NCBI RefSeq assembly: GCF_900088125.1
Contig: NZ_FLQT01000003.1
Location: 248,001 to 312,000, forward strand
DNA: 64,000 bases
Direction of reading: 5' to 3'
From: Peptoniphilus pacaensis
Lineage (GTDB): Bacteria > Bacillota > Clostridia > Tissierellales > Peptoniphilaceae
Made by a program: the position numbers and the translations under genes. The notes below the pieces were generated by a model, which saw only the letters and a list, made by a program, of their open reading frames with translations, had not been told where the DNA came from and ran no database searches. Below are positions 8,025 through 15,875 of the stretch, piece after piece (the stretch's first letter is position 1; each line of letters starts with the position of its first letter).

Positions 8025-8097
8025 ATCAAAAAACCTCCTTAGTAAATGAATGAAATGCGGAAATTGATGGAAGATTTTAGAGTCCGGAAACTTCCGC

Positions 8098-8709
8098 TTA
8101 CTGAGAAGTCGAACGAGTAAAATAACCTTCAAGCATGGATACCAAGTGCTGTCTGTTCTTTAGAAAATTTTCACGCGTATCTAAAATTTCACAGGATAAC
8201 AAGCTTGCATTGATGAGATTCGTTACAAATTCATAGTCATCATCAGTAAGCAATCCGCAGTCGTACCCATTCATAAAATGCTTAAAGTAAGTAATCGAAT
8301 CCCTCTTGAGTTTTTCATATAATGCGTTAAGCTGTTCATTTTTCTTAATCTCACCAAGAAACATGACATAGATAGGCGTAAAAGGATTATTCGCCAACAT
8401 TTTATCGACGACAACTTCAGCCAAGATATGTGGTGTAAGCTTGTTCCCCATATGTTGAACCGTGTTTGTTACCGTCGCTTCACGCATCCTGCTTCCTCTG
8501 TCCATAATGTCGTAGAGGATTTCTGCCGTATTTTTGTAGTAGTAGTATAATCCGCCGGCTGATAAACCGGATTTTTCACGAACATCATCCATCGTCGTAT
8601 TGTTAAAGCCCTTAGAAGAAAAGAGTGCCATAGCAGCCTTTTGAATGTCTTCTTTACGCATTTCCGGATCTAATCGTTCTCTGACCATCATTTTCCTCTC
8701 CTTGACCAT
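8098..8709 (-). CDS. TetR-family transcriptional repressor
   Basis: The N-terminal helix-turn-helix domain (about residues 15-65) contains KAAMALFSSKGFNNTTMDDV and SAGGLYYYYKNTAEIL, typical of TetR. The remaining 140 residues form the variable ligand domain. Starts at 8709, 8691 and 8688 are all possible; the latter two follow AGGAGAGG closely. A 32-base perfect palindrome lies between the promoter and the gene, so it most likely represses its own transcription and that of the ABC and S-component genes that follow about 70 bases downstream on the same strand. The inducer is probably the transported compound. Confidence 0.9.
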   Translation of the reverse strand: MVKERKMMVRERLDPEMRKEDIQKAAMALFSSKGFNNTTMDDVREKSGLSAGGLYYYYKNTAEILYDIMDRGSRMREATVTNTVQHMGNKLTPHILAEVVVDKMLANNPFTPIYVMFLGEIKKNEQLNALYEKLKRDSITYFKHFMNGYDCGLLTDDDYEFVTNLINASLLSCEILDTRENFLKNRQHLVSMLEGYFTRSTSQ

Positions 8710-8717
8710 TATCTTCC

Positions 8718-8777
8718 TCTCATTACCGAGATTAATCTCGGTAATGAGAAATTACCATAGACTAACTTATTTGTCAA
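8718..8777 (-). promoter_or_regulatory. TetR operon promoter with a 32-bp perfect palindromic operator
   Basis: On the minus strand TTGACA (8772-8777) and TAATTT (8749-8754) are 17 bases apart. Immediately downstream, 8718-8749 form an uninterrupted perfect palindrome whose centre reads CCGAGATTAATCTCGG. It covers the expected start of transcription, so a bound TetR dimer would block initiation. Confidence 0.85.
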
Positions 8778-8816
8778 GAATTTTATGCGGTAATGGCAAT
8801 TCACCTAATGTTGCAT

Positions 8817-8862
8817 AAAAAAAGAACCCTGCCAGATAGAACAAGATTCTTTTAACGCGTAA
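8817..8862 (-). terminator. Weak terminator upstream of the TetR promoter
   Basis: On the minus strand AAGAATC and GGGTTCTT can pair across a 17-base loop, followed by seven Ts. It would stop read-through from the hsdM remnant into the transporter operon. Confidence 0.35.
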
Positions 8863-8911
8863 TGCTTCTTAGTTTAATTTTAGGATGAACATCGCTGTGA
8901 GCTTATTGATT

Positions 8912-8960
8912 TTCGTACCACATACTCAATTTTCGTACCCCTTAGTATTAGGTTCGTACC
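8912..8960. repeat. Three TTCGTACC repeats spaced 20-21 bp at the hsdM break point
   Basis: TTCGTACC occurs at 8912-8919, 8932-8939 and 8953-8960, starting 20 and 21 bases apart. Multiple short direct repeats with helical spacing are typical of transposase-binding ends, for example in the IS21 family. They directly abut the point where the hsdM reading frame ends, so they may be the end of a lost insertion element. Confidence 0.45.
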
Positions 8961-9614
8961 CTAAGCGGCGATGCCGTTAAAATGTATCAAATATGGTGTT
9001 TTGTTCTCATATACAACTCCGTCATATGGTTCGATTAGCTCAGTCAATAGTCTTACAACGCTTGAAGGTGTATAAAATTCACCATCTTCCTTTGTTCCTG
9101 ATGCTGCATATATTTGTAAAAAATATTCGTAGACTCTTCCGATCAAATCTTCTTCATGGAATCTATCTCCGTTTATCTTATTTATCTCATCGATTAGACT
9201 TTTAATTTTACTTGCCGGAGCTCCTAAAGTAGCGTACAAATTTTGAGGCAAAGTTCCTTTTAGGGAAGGATTGTCCTCCTATATGTCTTTCATTGCTGTA
9301 TCTATTTTTATTGCTATATCATCTGCCGATGCATTTTTAACTATGTAACTCCATCTGGATGTTTCATTTAGATAATAAACACTGTCAGCATGATAAGTGG
9401 CCGGCATCTCTCTTAGCATGAATAAATCAGGATGTTCTTCTTCAATTTGTTTTCTTCTTGTTTCAAACTTATCTCCTGCAAACTTTAAGAAAACTAATCC
9501 TATTACAGCGTCTCTATTTTTTTCAGTACTTCCATATTCTCTTAATGATACTCTGCAATTCCATAGAACTGATTCTAAGGATAATTCCTTAGTTTTATCT
9601 TTATTTTTTGCTAT
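8961..9614 (-). pseudogene. hsdM: Truncated hsdM, type I DNA methyltransferase subunit
   Basis: The minus-strand frame reads as the N-terminal half of HsdM: SLESVLWNCRVSLREYG, then DAVIGLVFLKFAGDKFE, a stop, then SLKGTLPQNLYATL, GRVYEYFLQIYAASG and GEFYTPSSVVRLLTELIEPY. It is broken three ways. The expected ATG is ATA (9612-9614) behind a good AAAGGAG site, an in-frame TAG lies at 9279-9281, and the frame leaves the family after GVVY, just before the expected SAM-binding DPxCGSGG and NPPF motifs. The last 14 codons are unrelated sequence running into TTCGTACC repeats. A working methylase cannot be made. Confidence 0.8.
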
Positions 9615-9619
9615 TTCAC

Positions 9620-9950
9620 ATCTCCTTTAATTAATTATCCAGCACTGATATTCCTAAATCTCCAGTACATCAGATTTAAACTACCTACAAATTTTGCCCG
9701 GTACTTCTATGCCTATACTCTCATCCCATCCTACTTTGTCATGACATGTAGAGTTATATTTATGGCATTTTGTAGGCCCGGTTTATTCTTTCTTCATCTT
9801 TTATTTTTTCCATAATCTATCATTGGAAAGACTTCATCCATCTCAAGTAATGCATCTACTATGTACAGTCCTTCGACAGTATTATACCAAATTTTATAAC
9901 TCTATCTTTGTAGCATGAAAGAAGGTTTTTAAGTTCGGGAGATAAGCATT
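9620..9950 (-). pseudogene. Decayed coding remnants of unknown identity
   Basis: The stretch between the hsdM remnant and the ATPase terminator has no intact gene. On the minus strand short protein-like pieces appear in shifting frames: LSPELKNLLSCYKDR, then YKIWYNTVEGLYIVDALLEM running into DEVFPMIDYGKNKR, then KCHKYNSTCHDKVGWDES and IGIEVPGKICR. Stops and frameshifts interrupt them. I do not recognise the family. The Cys/His pattern in the third piece may be a metal site. They appear to be upstream genes of the ruined restriction locus. Confidence 0.35.
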
Positions 9951-9975
9951 AAAAAAACCGCCCGAAGGCGGCTTT
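9951..9975 (-). terminator. Terminator of the P-type ATPase, right copy of the 25-bp repeat
   Basis: CCGCC-TTCG-GGCGG plus a T run on the minus strand, directly after the ATPase stop. It is identical over 25 bases to 3690-3714. Confidence 0.9.
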
Positions 9976-9977
9976 TC

Positions 9978-12698
9978 TTATTTGTTCTTTAAATCCCCCA
10001 CGTGGGTTTGTTTGAAGCGAATCATTTTTTGAATTTCGCCGATGACCAAGGGGATCAGGGCGGAGACGAGGACGATGGCCCAGTCGATCACGTTCAGGTC
10101 CGTCATGTGGAACAGCTCTTCCAGGAAGGGAATGTAGAGAACCACGAGGACCATGGCCAATGACAGGAGCACGGCTTGGTTCAGGCGCTTGTTGGTGAAG
10201 AAACCCATTTTAAAGAGGGTGTCGTCGATGCTTCTCGAGGAGAAGGAGCGGAACAGTTCGCTGAAGACCAAGGTGGAGAAGGCCATGGTGCGGGAGTAGA
10301 CGAGGCCGTCGCCGTCCATGCCGTGGGTGGTGAGGGCGTAGTAGTACACGCCCAGGGTGGCCGCCGTAATGGCAAGGGATTGAATGATCAAGGTGATGGT
10401 GACGTTCTTGTCCAAAATCGGTTCCTTGGGATCCCGCGGCGGTTCAAACATGGTTTCCTCTTCGCCTTTTTCCACGCCGAGAGCCAATGCCGGGAAGGAG
10501 TCCGTGACTAAGTTGAGCCACAGGAGCTGAATGGGCAAAAAGGGCGTGGGCAGGTTCATGATGATGGAGAGGAAGACCACCAGCACTTCCCCGATGTTAC
10601 AGCTTAAGAGGAAGGTGACGAATTTTTTAATATTGGCGTAGATAATTCGCCCTTCTTCCACGGCATTGACGATGGTGGCGAAGTTGTCGTCGGTTAAGAT
10701 GACATCCGCCGTGTTTTTCGCTACGTCGGTGCCGGTAATACCCATGGCGATGCCGATGTCCGCCTTTTTAATGGCCGGAGCGTCGTTGACGCCGTCGCCG
10801 GTCATGGCGGCGATCTCGCCGTTTTCTTTCAGGGCCGTGACGATCTGTACTTTATTTTCAGGGGACACGCGGGCGAAGACCCGGGTGGTCTTGACGATTT
10901 CCCGAATTTCTTCCGGGGTCTTGTCGTTTAGCTCTTCCCCCATCATGGCCGCATCGCCTTCCCGCAAAATGCCCAGCTCTTCGGCGATGGCCTTGGCGGT
11001 GAGAAGGTAGTCCCCGGTAATCATGACGGGGACGATGCCGGCGTTTCGGCATTCTTTAATGGCGGCCTTTACTTCCGGACGGGCCGGGTCGATCATGCCG
11101 GTGAGGCCGACGAAGACCATGTCCCGTTCGTTTTCTTCCGTGGAAGGATCCTCGGGCATGGCGTCGTAATTTCTAAAGGCAAAGGCCAACACGCGCAGCG
11201 CCTCTTGAGCAAAGGCGTTGTTTTGTTCCAGTATGGCCTTTCTGTCGGCTTCGGTAAGCTCCACAATGTCCCCGTCTTTAAACAGGTACTTGCAGTTTTT
11301 CAAAACCACGTCCGGCGCGCCCTTGGTAAAGGAGGACACCTTGTTTTCGAAGAAATTTTCGTGGAAAGTGGACATCATCTTGCGATCGGAATCGAAGGGA
11401 ATTTCGCCGATGCGGGGGAACTCCCCTTCCAGCTCTTCTTCCTTGATGCCCAGCTTGCCCGCCAGAGTAATGAGGGCGCCTTCCGTGGGATCGCCTAAAA
11501 TGCTGTGGCTGCCGTTCTCCTCGATAAGGTCGGCATCGTTGGTCAAGGTGGCGATGGAAGACAGGGTCTTCAGCCCGTTGACGTCGTCGAGGGTAATGGG
11601 CTTGCCGTCCAGGGACAGCTCCCCTTCCGGCGCATAGCCCGTGCCGGAGACGTCCATAATCTTGCCGTCAAGATAGACTTTGGTGACGGTCATTTCGTTT
11701 TGGGTCAAGGTGCCCGTCTTATCGGAGCAGATATAGGTGGTGGTCCCCAAGGTTTCCACGGCCAAGAGCCGCTTCACGATGGCGTGGCGCTTCGCCATAT
11801 TGCCCATGCCCATGGAAAGGACGATGGTGACGATGGCGGGCAGGCCTTCGGGAATGGCGGCCACGGCGAGGGACACCGAGGTCATAAACATGCGCAGGGT
11901 GTCGTGGCCGTAGAGCTTGCCGACGATAAAGACCACGGCGCAGACGGCGACGACGAGAATGCCCAAGGTCTTGGACAGGCCCGCCAACTTCTTTTGCAGC
12001 GGCGTCTGCTCTTCTTCCATGGTGGAGAGGGTGGTGGCGATTTTGCCGATTTCCGTCTCTTCTCCCGTGGCGGTGACGATGCCCTTGCCCCGACCGTAGG
12101 TAACTATGGAGGCGGAGTAGGCGTAGTTTTCTCTGTCGCCGATGCCCGCATCTTCTTCCAAAGTGACGCGAGCGTCCTTTTCAACGGAGACGGATTCCCC
12201 GGTTAAAGACGACTCGTCGATCTTTAAATTGGTGCTTTCGATAAGGCGCATGTCCGCCGGCACGATGTCGCCGGTTTCTAAAACCACCAGGTCCCCGGGC
12301 ACTACGTAGACGGAGTCGATTTCCACGGGACGGCCCCCGCGAATCACCTTCACCGTGGGGGAACTCATTTTCTTTAAGGCGGCAATGGCTTCTTCCGCCT
12401 TGCCTTCCTGCACGATACTCAACACGGCGTTCACGATGACGATGGCGAGTATGATGATGGAATCCACCATCTCGCCGACGACGCCGGAAATCACTGCGGC
12501 GATCAACAGAATAATGATCATGGGGTCGAGGAATTGTTCCGCCAGCTTCTTGGCGAAGGGCTTTCCTTTCTCTTCCTGCAGTTCATTGCCCCCGTACTTT
12601 TCCAGACGTTTTTCCGCATCTTCCGGGGCGAGCCCCGTGGTGTCGTTGGCGGATAGCTCCTCCAACACTTCCCGGGCACTCATTTTGTACCAATCCAT
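9978..12698 (-). CDS. P2-type cation-transporting ATPase (calcium/manganese type)
   Basis: This 906-residue membrane pump has the complete P-type order: N-terminal actuator segment, LTGES (actuator loop), PEGLPAIVT in helix M4 (ion binding), the phosphorylation site SDKTGTLTQNE, a nucleotide-binding domain, TGDGVNDAPAIKKAD hinge, and a C-terminal block of hydrophobic helices. It resembles the SERCA/PMCA branch. A yybP-ykoY leader lies upstream; members of that riboswitch class sense manganese, so Mn2+ export is as likely as Ca2+ transport. It is a single-gene unit ending in a strong terminator. The start has an AGGAGG site. Confidence 0.92.
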   Translation of the reverse strand: MDWYKMSAREVLEELSANDTTGLAPEDAEKRLEKYGGNELQEEKGKPFAKKLAEQFLDPMIIILLIAAVISGVVGEMVDSIIILAIVIVNAVLSIVQEGKAEEAIAALKKMSSPTVKVIRGGRPVEIDSVYVVPGDLVVLETGDIVPADMRLIESTNLKIDESSLTGESVSVEKDARVTLEEDAGIGDRENYAYSASIVTYGRGKGIVTATGEETEIGKIATTLSTMEEEQTPLQKKLAGLSKTLGILVVAVCAVVFIVGKLYGHDTLRMFMTSVSLAVAAIPEGLPAIVTIVLSMGMGNMAKRHAIVKRLLAVETLGTTTYICSDKTGTLTQNEMTVTKVYLDGKIMDVSGTGYAPEGELSLDGKPITLDDVNGLKTLSSIATLTNDADLIEENGSHSILGDPTEGALITLAGKLGIKEEELEGEFPRIGEIPFDSDRKMMSTFHENFFENKVSSFTKGAPDVVLKNCKYLFKDGDIVELTEADRKAILEQNNAFAQEALRVLAFAFRNYDAMPEDPSTEENERDMVFVGLTGMIDPARPEVKAAIKECRNAGIVPVMITGDYLLTAKAIAEELGILREGDAAMMGEELNDKTPEEIREIVKTTRVFARVSPENKVQIVTALKENGEIAAMTGDGVNDAPAIKKADIGIAMGITGTDVAKNTADVILTDDNFATIVNAVEEGRIIYANIKKFVTFLLSCNIGEVLVVFLSIIMNLPTPFLPIQLLWLNLVTDSFPALALGVEKGEEETMFEPPRDPKEPILDKNVTITLIIQSLAITAATLGVYYYALTTHGMDGDGLVYSRTMAFSTLVFSELFRSFSSRSIDDTLFKMGFFTNKRLNQAVLLSLAMVLVVLYIPFLEELFHMTDLNVIDWAIVLVSALIPLVIGEIQKMIRFKQTHVGDLKNK

Positions 12699-12713
12699 AA
12701 ATACCTCCTCATT

Positions 12714-12822
12714 GTAAAAAAAGACTCCTGTCCCACGGACAAAAGTCTCACAGCCTGTTTAGGATCCTTGGCCGGGCGTTAGCCGAATTGACGACCAAAG
12801 AATAATAGTTACTCCCCTTTGT
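12714..12822 (-). ncRNA. yybP-ykoY (manganese) riboswitch with terminator
   Basis: On the minus strand the leader opens with AAAGGGGAGTAAC, followed by GGTCGTCAATTCGG, CGCCCGGCCAAGG and CTGTGAGACTTTTG, which match conserved blocks of the yybP-ykoY aptamer. The last block pairs into a terminator stem, AGACTTTTGTCC with GGACAGGAGTCT (12722-12748), followed by eight Ts just before the ribosome site. Mn2+ binding in this class favours read-through, so the pump would be made when manganese is high. Confidence 0.85.
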
Positions 12823-12832
12823 TTCGACAAGT

Positions 12833-12862
12833 AGTATAACAAATAAAAACAGGTGAGGTCAA
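12833..12862 (-). promoter_or_regulatory. Promoter of the riboswitch-ATPase unit
   Basis: TTGACC (12857-12862) and TATACT (12833-12838) on the minus strand, 18 bases apart, ending about 10 bases before the aptamer. Confidence 0.65.
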
Positions 12863-13030
12863 CGGATATAGGAGAATTTAACGAGGATTCAAAGAATGAC
12901 GAACGACCTCTATAGGCCATGGGCTTTAGCCGTGGCATTTCCTTCCGAAACATAATATAATGAATACAAGATAGCGCATTAGGACAGGATAAAAAAGCCG
13001 TTCGCTAATATTTAGAAAGGATATGATGAA

Positions 13031-14164
13031 ATGAAACGATGGTCTCTTTTGCTTCTGGTTTTTATACTTTTCATTCCCTCGAAAAGCTTCGCTCAACGGA
13101 ATGTAAAGATCTTTACATTAGGCGATTATATTTACGGTGACGTGGCACCGACAATCGAAAACGACCGCGTCCTCGTTCCGTTGCGCCTTATTGGGGAAAG
13201 CTTAGACTCAAATGTTAAGTGGATTCCCACAACACAAAAAGTCATTCTCAAAAGATACACTCAAAAAGGAACCGATGCGATTATTGAATTGCAAATCAAT
13301 CGACGGCAAGCCACTGTAAAAGAAAATGGCATGACCAGGCACATTACATTGGATGTGCCCGCAAAGATTATGAATGGTCGTACCTTTGTCCCCATTCGTT
13401 TTATATCCGAAGCTTTCGGCGAAATTGTCAGCTGGGACGATGCCAATTCTACGGTAGTTATCGGCAAGACCTACTATCCTCCTCGTGACCATAAGCTTCT
13501 GTCGATTCACTACGAGGGAAAAGAGTTTAAGGTTCACTCTTTTCAAATCGGCGATCGCCGCATGATATCAGTGAAGGATTTTACGAAAGCAATGGGATGG
13601 ATCTACAGCATCGATCGTAACAATTACGTATGGGCCGGAAATAATCCACCCGAAATCGGCGTTCTTGTAACGGAACCCACGACGAAACGTGAAGTTATCT
13701 TTCACGGCCGCGGCATCCAATGTGACGGCATCTATCTGGATCAAGACACGAGTATGGAATATGTTAACAGCTACCTTACCGTTGACGGCGATTATTACAT
13801 CCCTCTACGTGAGCTGGCGATCGGTCTTCACTGGGCCGGTGATTTTAAGGACGAAGATAGCGACGTCTATTTTAATGAAGATCGAGTCAATACGCGATAT
13901 GACATTGTCTACCGGTTCGACACTGAGTCCTACGATCCCGATCAAGAACCCATTTATGTTACAAGAACGTCTACTGTTAACAGGCTTGAGTACATTAACT
14001 ACCATTATCGGATCATGCCCATGAATAAAACGCCTGCAGAATTTGACCTCCGGAAGGACGATGCGTTTTATAATAGTCCCGAAGACGAAACCACCCTTTT
14101 CCATATGAACCTTTTCCAGCTACATCCTAAAACTCATTCGGTTCTCTTATTCATAGGAGAGTAA
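13031..14164 (+). CDS. Secreted protein with copper-amine-oxidase N-terminal-like domain
   Basis: This 377-residue protein begins with a clear signal peptide (hydrophobic residues 4-16, cleavage probably after SFAQ). Residues about 30-150 contain two copies of the strand-rich pattern VLVPLRLIGESL...VKW and TFVPIRFISEAFG...VSWD, typical of the copper-amine-oxidase N-terminal domain. Despite the name this domain binds no copper in such proteins and is usually a wall- or surface-linked structural unit. The rest is unrecognised, with a third related segment YYIPLRELAIGL near 257. Its codon use is more AT-rich than the flanking genes. It stands alone; a TATAAT at 12956-12961 may be its promoter. 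Confidence 0.75.
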   Translation: MKRWSLLLLVFILFIPSKSFAQRNVKIFTLGDYIYGDVAPTIENDRVLVPLRLIGESLDSNVKWIPTTQKVILKRYTQKGTDAIIELQINRRQATVKENGMTRHITLDVPAKIMNGRTFVPIRFISEAFGEIVSWDDANSTVVIGKTYYPPRDHKLLSIHYEGKEFKVHSFQIGDRRMISVKDFTKAMGWIYSIDRNNYVWAGNNPPEIGVLVTEPTTKREVIFHGRGIQCDGIYLDQDTSMEYVNSYLTVDGDYYIPLRELAIGLHWAGDFKDEDSDVYFNEDRVNTRYDIVYRFDTESYDPDQEPIYVTRTSTVNRLEYINYHYRIMPMNKTPAEFDLRKDDAFYNSPEDETTLFHMNLFQLHPKTHSVLLFIGE

Positions 14165-14191
14165 GGTTATTTCCATCCACTCGTTCCCGCA

Positions 14192-14238
14192 AAAAAAGGC
14201 TCTAAAGAATCCATTGAGGGTCAGTGTGTTTTAGAGAG
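14192..14238 (-). terminator. Possible second terminator between serS and the secreted-protein gene
   Basis: CTCTAAA and TTTAGAG pair across a long loop, and the minus strand continues CC then seven Ts. It lies 40 bases past the main serS terminator and may be a back-up. Confidence 0.35.
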
Positions 14239-14279
14239 ATGCGCCTATTCCCTTCCCTTCAAATTTTCAAAGGATCATA

Positions 14280-14311
14280 TAAAAAACCGCCATGGCGATC
14301 CACGGCGGTTT
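14280..14311 (-). terminator. serS terminator
   Basis: ACCGCC (14286-14291) pairs with GGCGGT (14304-14309), with further pairing inside; the minus strand ends in six Ts. It follows the serS stop within 15 bases. Confidence 0.8.
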
Positions 14312-14322
14312 CTCTTTTGCCT

Positions 14323-15612
14323 TTAGTCGGCCTTTTCGATTTTTTCCTTAAAGCCCATGTAGGGGCGCAGCACTTCGGGGATGAAGATGCTTCCGTCTTC
14401 TCGGTAGTGGTTTTCCAAAAAGGCGATGAGCATACGAGGCGGTGCCACCACGGTGTTGTTCAGGGTGTGAGCCAAGTAGAGCTTGCCGTCTTCGCCGCGG
14501 ACGCGGATGTTTAAGCGGCGGGCTTGGGCGTCGCCTAAATTGGAGCAGCTGCCCACTTCGAAGTATTTTTGTTGACGGGGAGACCAAGCTTCCACATCGC
14601 AGCTCTTGACCTTCAGATCGGCCAGATCGCCGGAGCAGCATTCCAAGGTGCGCACGGGAATGTCCATGGTGCGGAAAAATTCCACGGTGTTTTGCCAGAG
14701 CTCGTTGTAAAAGTCTTTGCTGTCTTCGGGCTTGCAGATGATGATCATCTCTTGCTTTTCGAATTGGTGAATCCGATAGACGCCGCGCTCTTCGATACCG
14801 TGGGCGCCCACTTCTTTTCTGAAGCAGGGGGAATAGCTGGTAAGCTTGTGGGGCAGGGTGGCTTCGTCGGTAATGGAGTCAATGTACTTGCCGATCATGG
14901 AGTGTTCGCTGGTGCCGATCAGGTACAGGTCTTCTCCTTCGATTTTATACATCATGTTTTCCATTTCGGCAAAACTCATGACGCCGCTGACCACGTCGCT
15001 GCGAATCATAAAGGGCGGGATGTGATAGATATAGCCCTTGTCGATCATGAAATCCCGTGCATAGGAAAGAATGGCGGAGTGCAGACGAGCGATGTCGCCG
15101 CGCAGGTAATAAAAGCCGCTGCCCGAGGTTTTTCTCGAGCTTTCCAAATCGATGCCCGCCACGGCTTCCATTATGTCCACGTGGTAAGGCACTTCGTAAT
15201 CGGGAACCACGGGCTCGCCGAAGCGTTCCAGTTCCACGTTTTCCGTGTCGTCCTTGCCGATGGGCACGGTGTCGTCCATAATTTGCGGAATCACCAACAT
15301 GATTTCGCGAATGCGATCGGACTTCTTGCCCTCTTCTTCTTCCAATTCTTCGATGCGGTCGTTAATGGCCTTCACCTCGGCCTTCACTTCTTCCGCTTCG
15401 TCCTTCTTGCCTTCTTTCATCAGGCCGCCGATGGATTTCGACAGAGCATTGCGCTTGGCACGAAGGTCGTCGCCTTCGGTCTTTGCCGCGCGATTGGCCA
15501 CGTCCAGTTCCAAGACCTCGTCCACGAGAGCGAGCTTGTCGTCCTGGAATTTCTTTTTAATATTTTCCTTCACCAGTTCGGGGTTTTCACGAATCATGCG
15601 AATGTCTAACAT
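14323..15612 (-). CDS. serS: Seryl-tRNA synthetase
   Basis: The enzyme charges tRNA-Ser in the cytoplasm. The 429 residues fit the family. The N-terminal MLDIRMIRENPELVKENI begins the long antiparallel coiled-coil arm (to about residue 100) that grips the tRNA. The class II motifs follow: a motif 2 region with FRKEVGAHG...RVHQFEK-like VYRIHQFEKQE, and motif 3 LNNTVVAPPRMLIAFLEN. The ATG at 15612 follows GGAGGTAAAT; an upstream in-frame ATG belongs to the leader. A T-box leader precedes it, so expression should rise when serine tRNA is uncharged. Confidence 0.96.
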   Translation of the reverse strand: MLDIRMIRENPELVKENIKKKFQDDKLALVDEVLELDVANRAAKTEGDDLRAKRNALSKSIGGLMKEGKKDEAEEVKAEVKAINDRIEELEEEEGKKSDRIREIMLVIPQIMDDTVPIGKDDTENVELERFGEPVVPDYEVPYHVDIMEAVAGIDLESSRKTSGSGFYYLRGDIARLHSAILSYARDFMIDKGYIYHIPPFMIRSDVVSGVMSFAEMENMMYKIEGEDLYLIGTSEHSMIGKYIDSITDEATLPHKLTSYSPCFRKEVGAHGIEERGVYRIHQFEKQEMIIICKPEDSKDFYNELWQNTVEFFRTMDIPVRTLECCSGDLADLKVKSCDVEAWSPRQQKYFEVGSCSNLGDAQARRLNIRVRGEDGKLYLAHTLNNTVVAPPRMLIAFLENHYREDGSIFIPEVLRPYMGFKEKIEKAD

Positions 15613-15619
15613 ATTTACC

Positions 15620-15825
15620 TCCATAAAAAAAGCCGCCACATCCCCTATGGGACGAGACGGACCCGCGTTGCCACCCAAATTAACCGTTGCCGGTTCACTT
15701 CATTGTCGGGCTCAAAGACGGATTCAAAAACTGCTCCCGCCGGCTCGCACCGCCCGCCGGCTCTCTGTGGGGTTACATTTTTTACTGCTTCTTATCGTCG
15801 CCCTATGCTATTGTTGGTAGTATAT
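15620..15825 (-). ncRNA. T-box leader of serS
   Basis: The minus strand contains the diagnostic antiterminator core AATTTGGGTGGCAACGCGGG (about 15665-15685), which pairs with the free end of uncharged tRNA. It is followed by a GC-rich hairpin and seven Ts just before the ribosome site. A GC-rich stem region and an AGAAGCAGTA-type segment upstream fit stem I. I could not fix the specifier codon by eye; serine is inferred from the gene. Confidence 0.85.
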
Positions 15826-15849
15826 CACAGCTGTCGAATAAAGGGCAAA

Positions 15850-15872
15850 TAAAAAAGAGCCCGCAGGCTCTG
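15850..15872 (-). terminator. Terminator after the VWA gene
   Basis: AGAGCC (15856-15861) pairs with GGCTCT (15866-15871) around a four-base loop; six Ts follow on the minus strand. It ends the long operon that starts near 25.2 kb or near 18.5 kb. Confidence 0.85.
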
Positions 15873-15875
15873 ATT

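Noticed and set aside
11505-12206. Plus-strand 233-codon open frame inside the P-type ATPase gene
   Set aside because: It lies wholly opposite a gene with all catalytic motifs, has a composition rich in Gly, His and Asp typical of antisense frames in GC-rich DNA, and has no ribosome site.
12916-12936. Inverted repeat GCCATGG / CCGTGGC upstream of the secreted-protein gene
   Set aside because: It is short and imperfect, with no T run or promoter relation that would give it a role.
12759-12953. Minus-strand 64-codon frame upstream of the ATPase
   Set aside because: It covers the manganese riboswitch and its promoter, so the sequence is explained as RNA.
14569-15609. Plus-strand 346-codon open frame opposite serS
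   Set aside because: It is entirely antisense to a clear seryl-tRNA synthetase and shows no recognisable domain.
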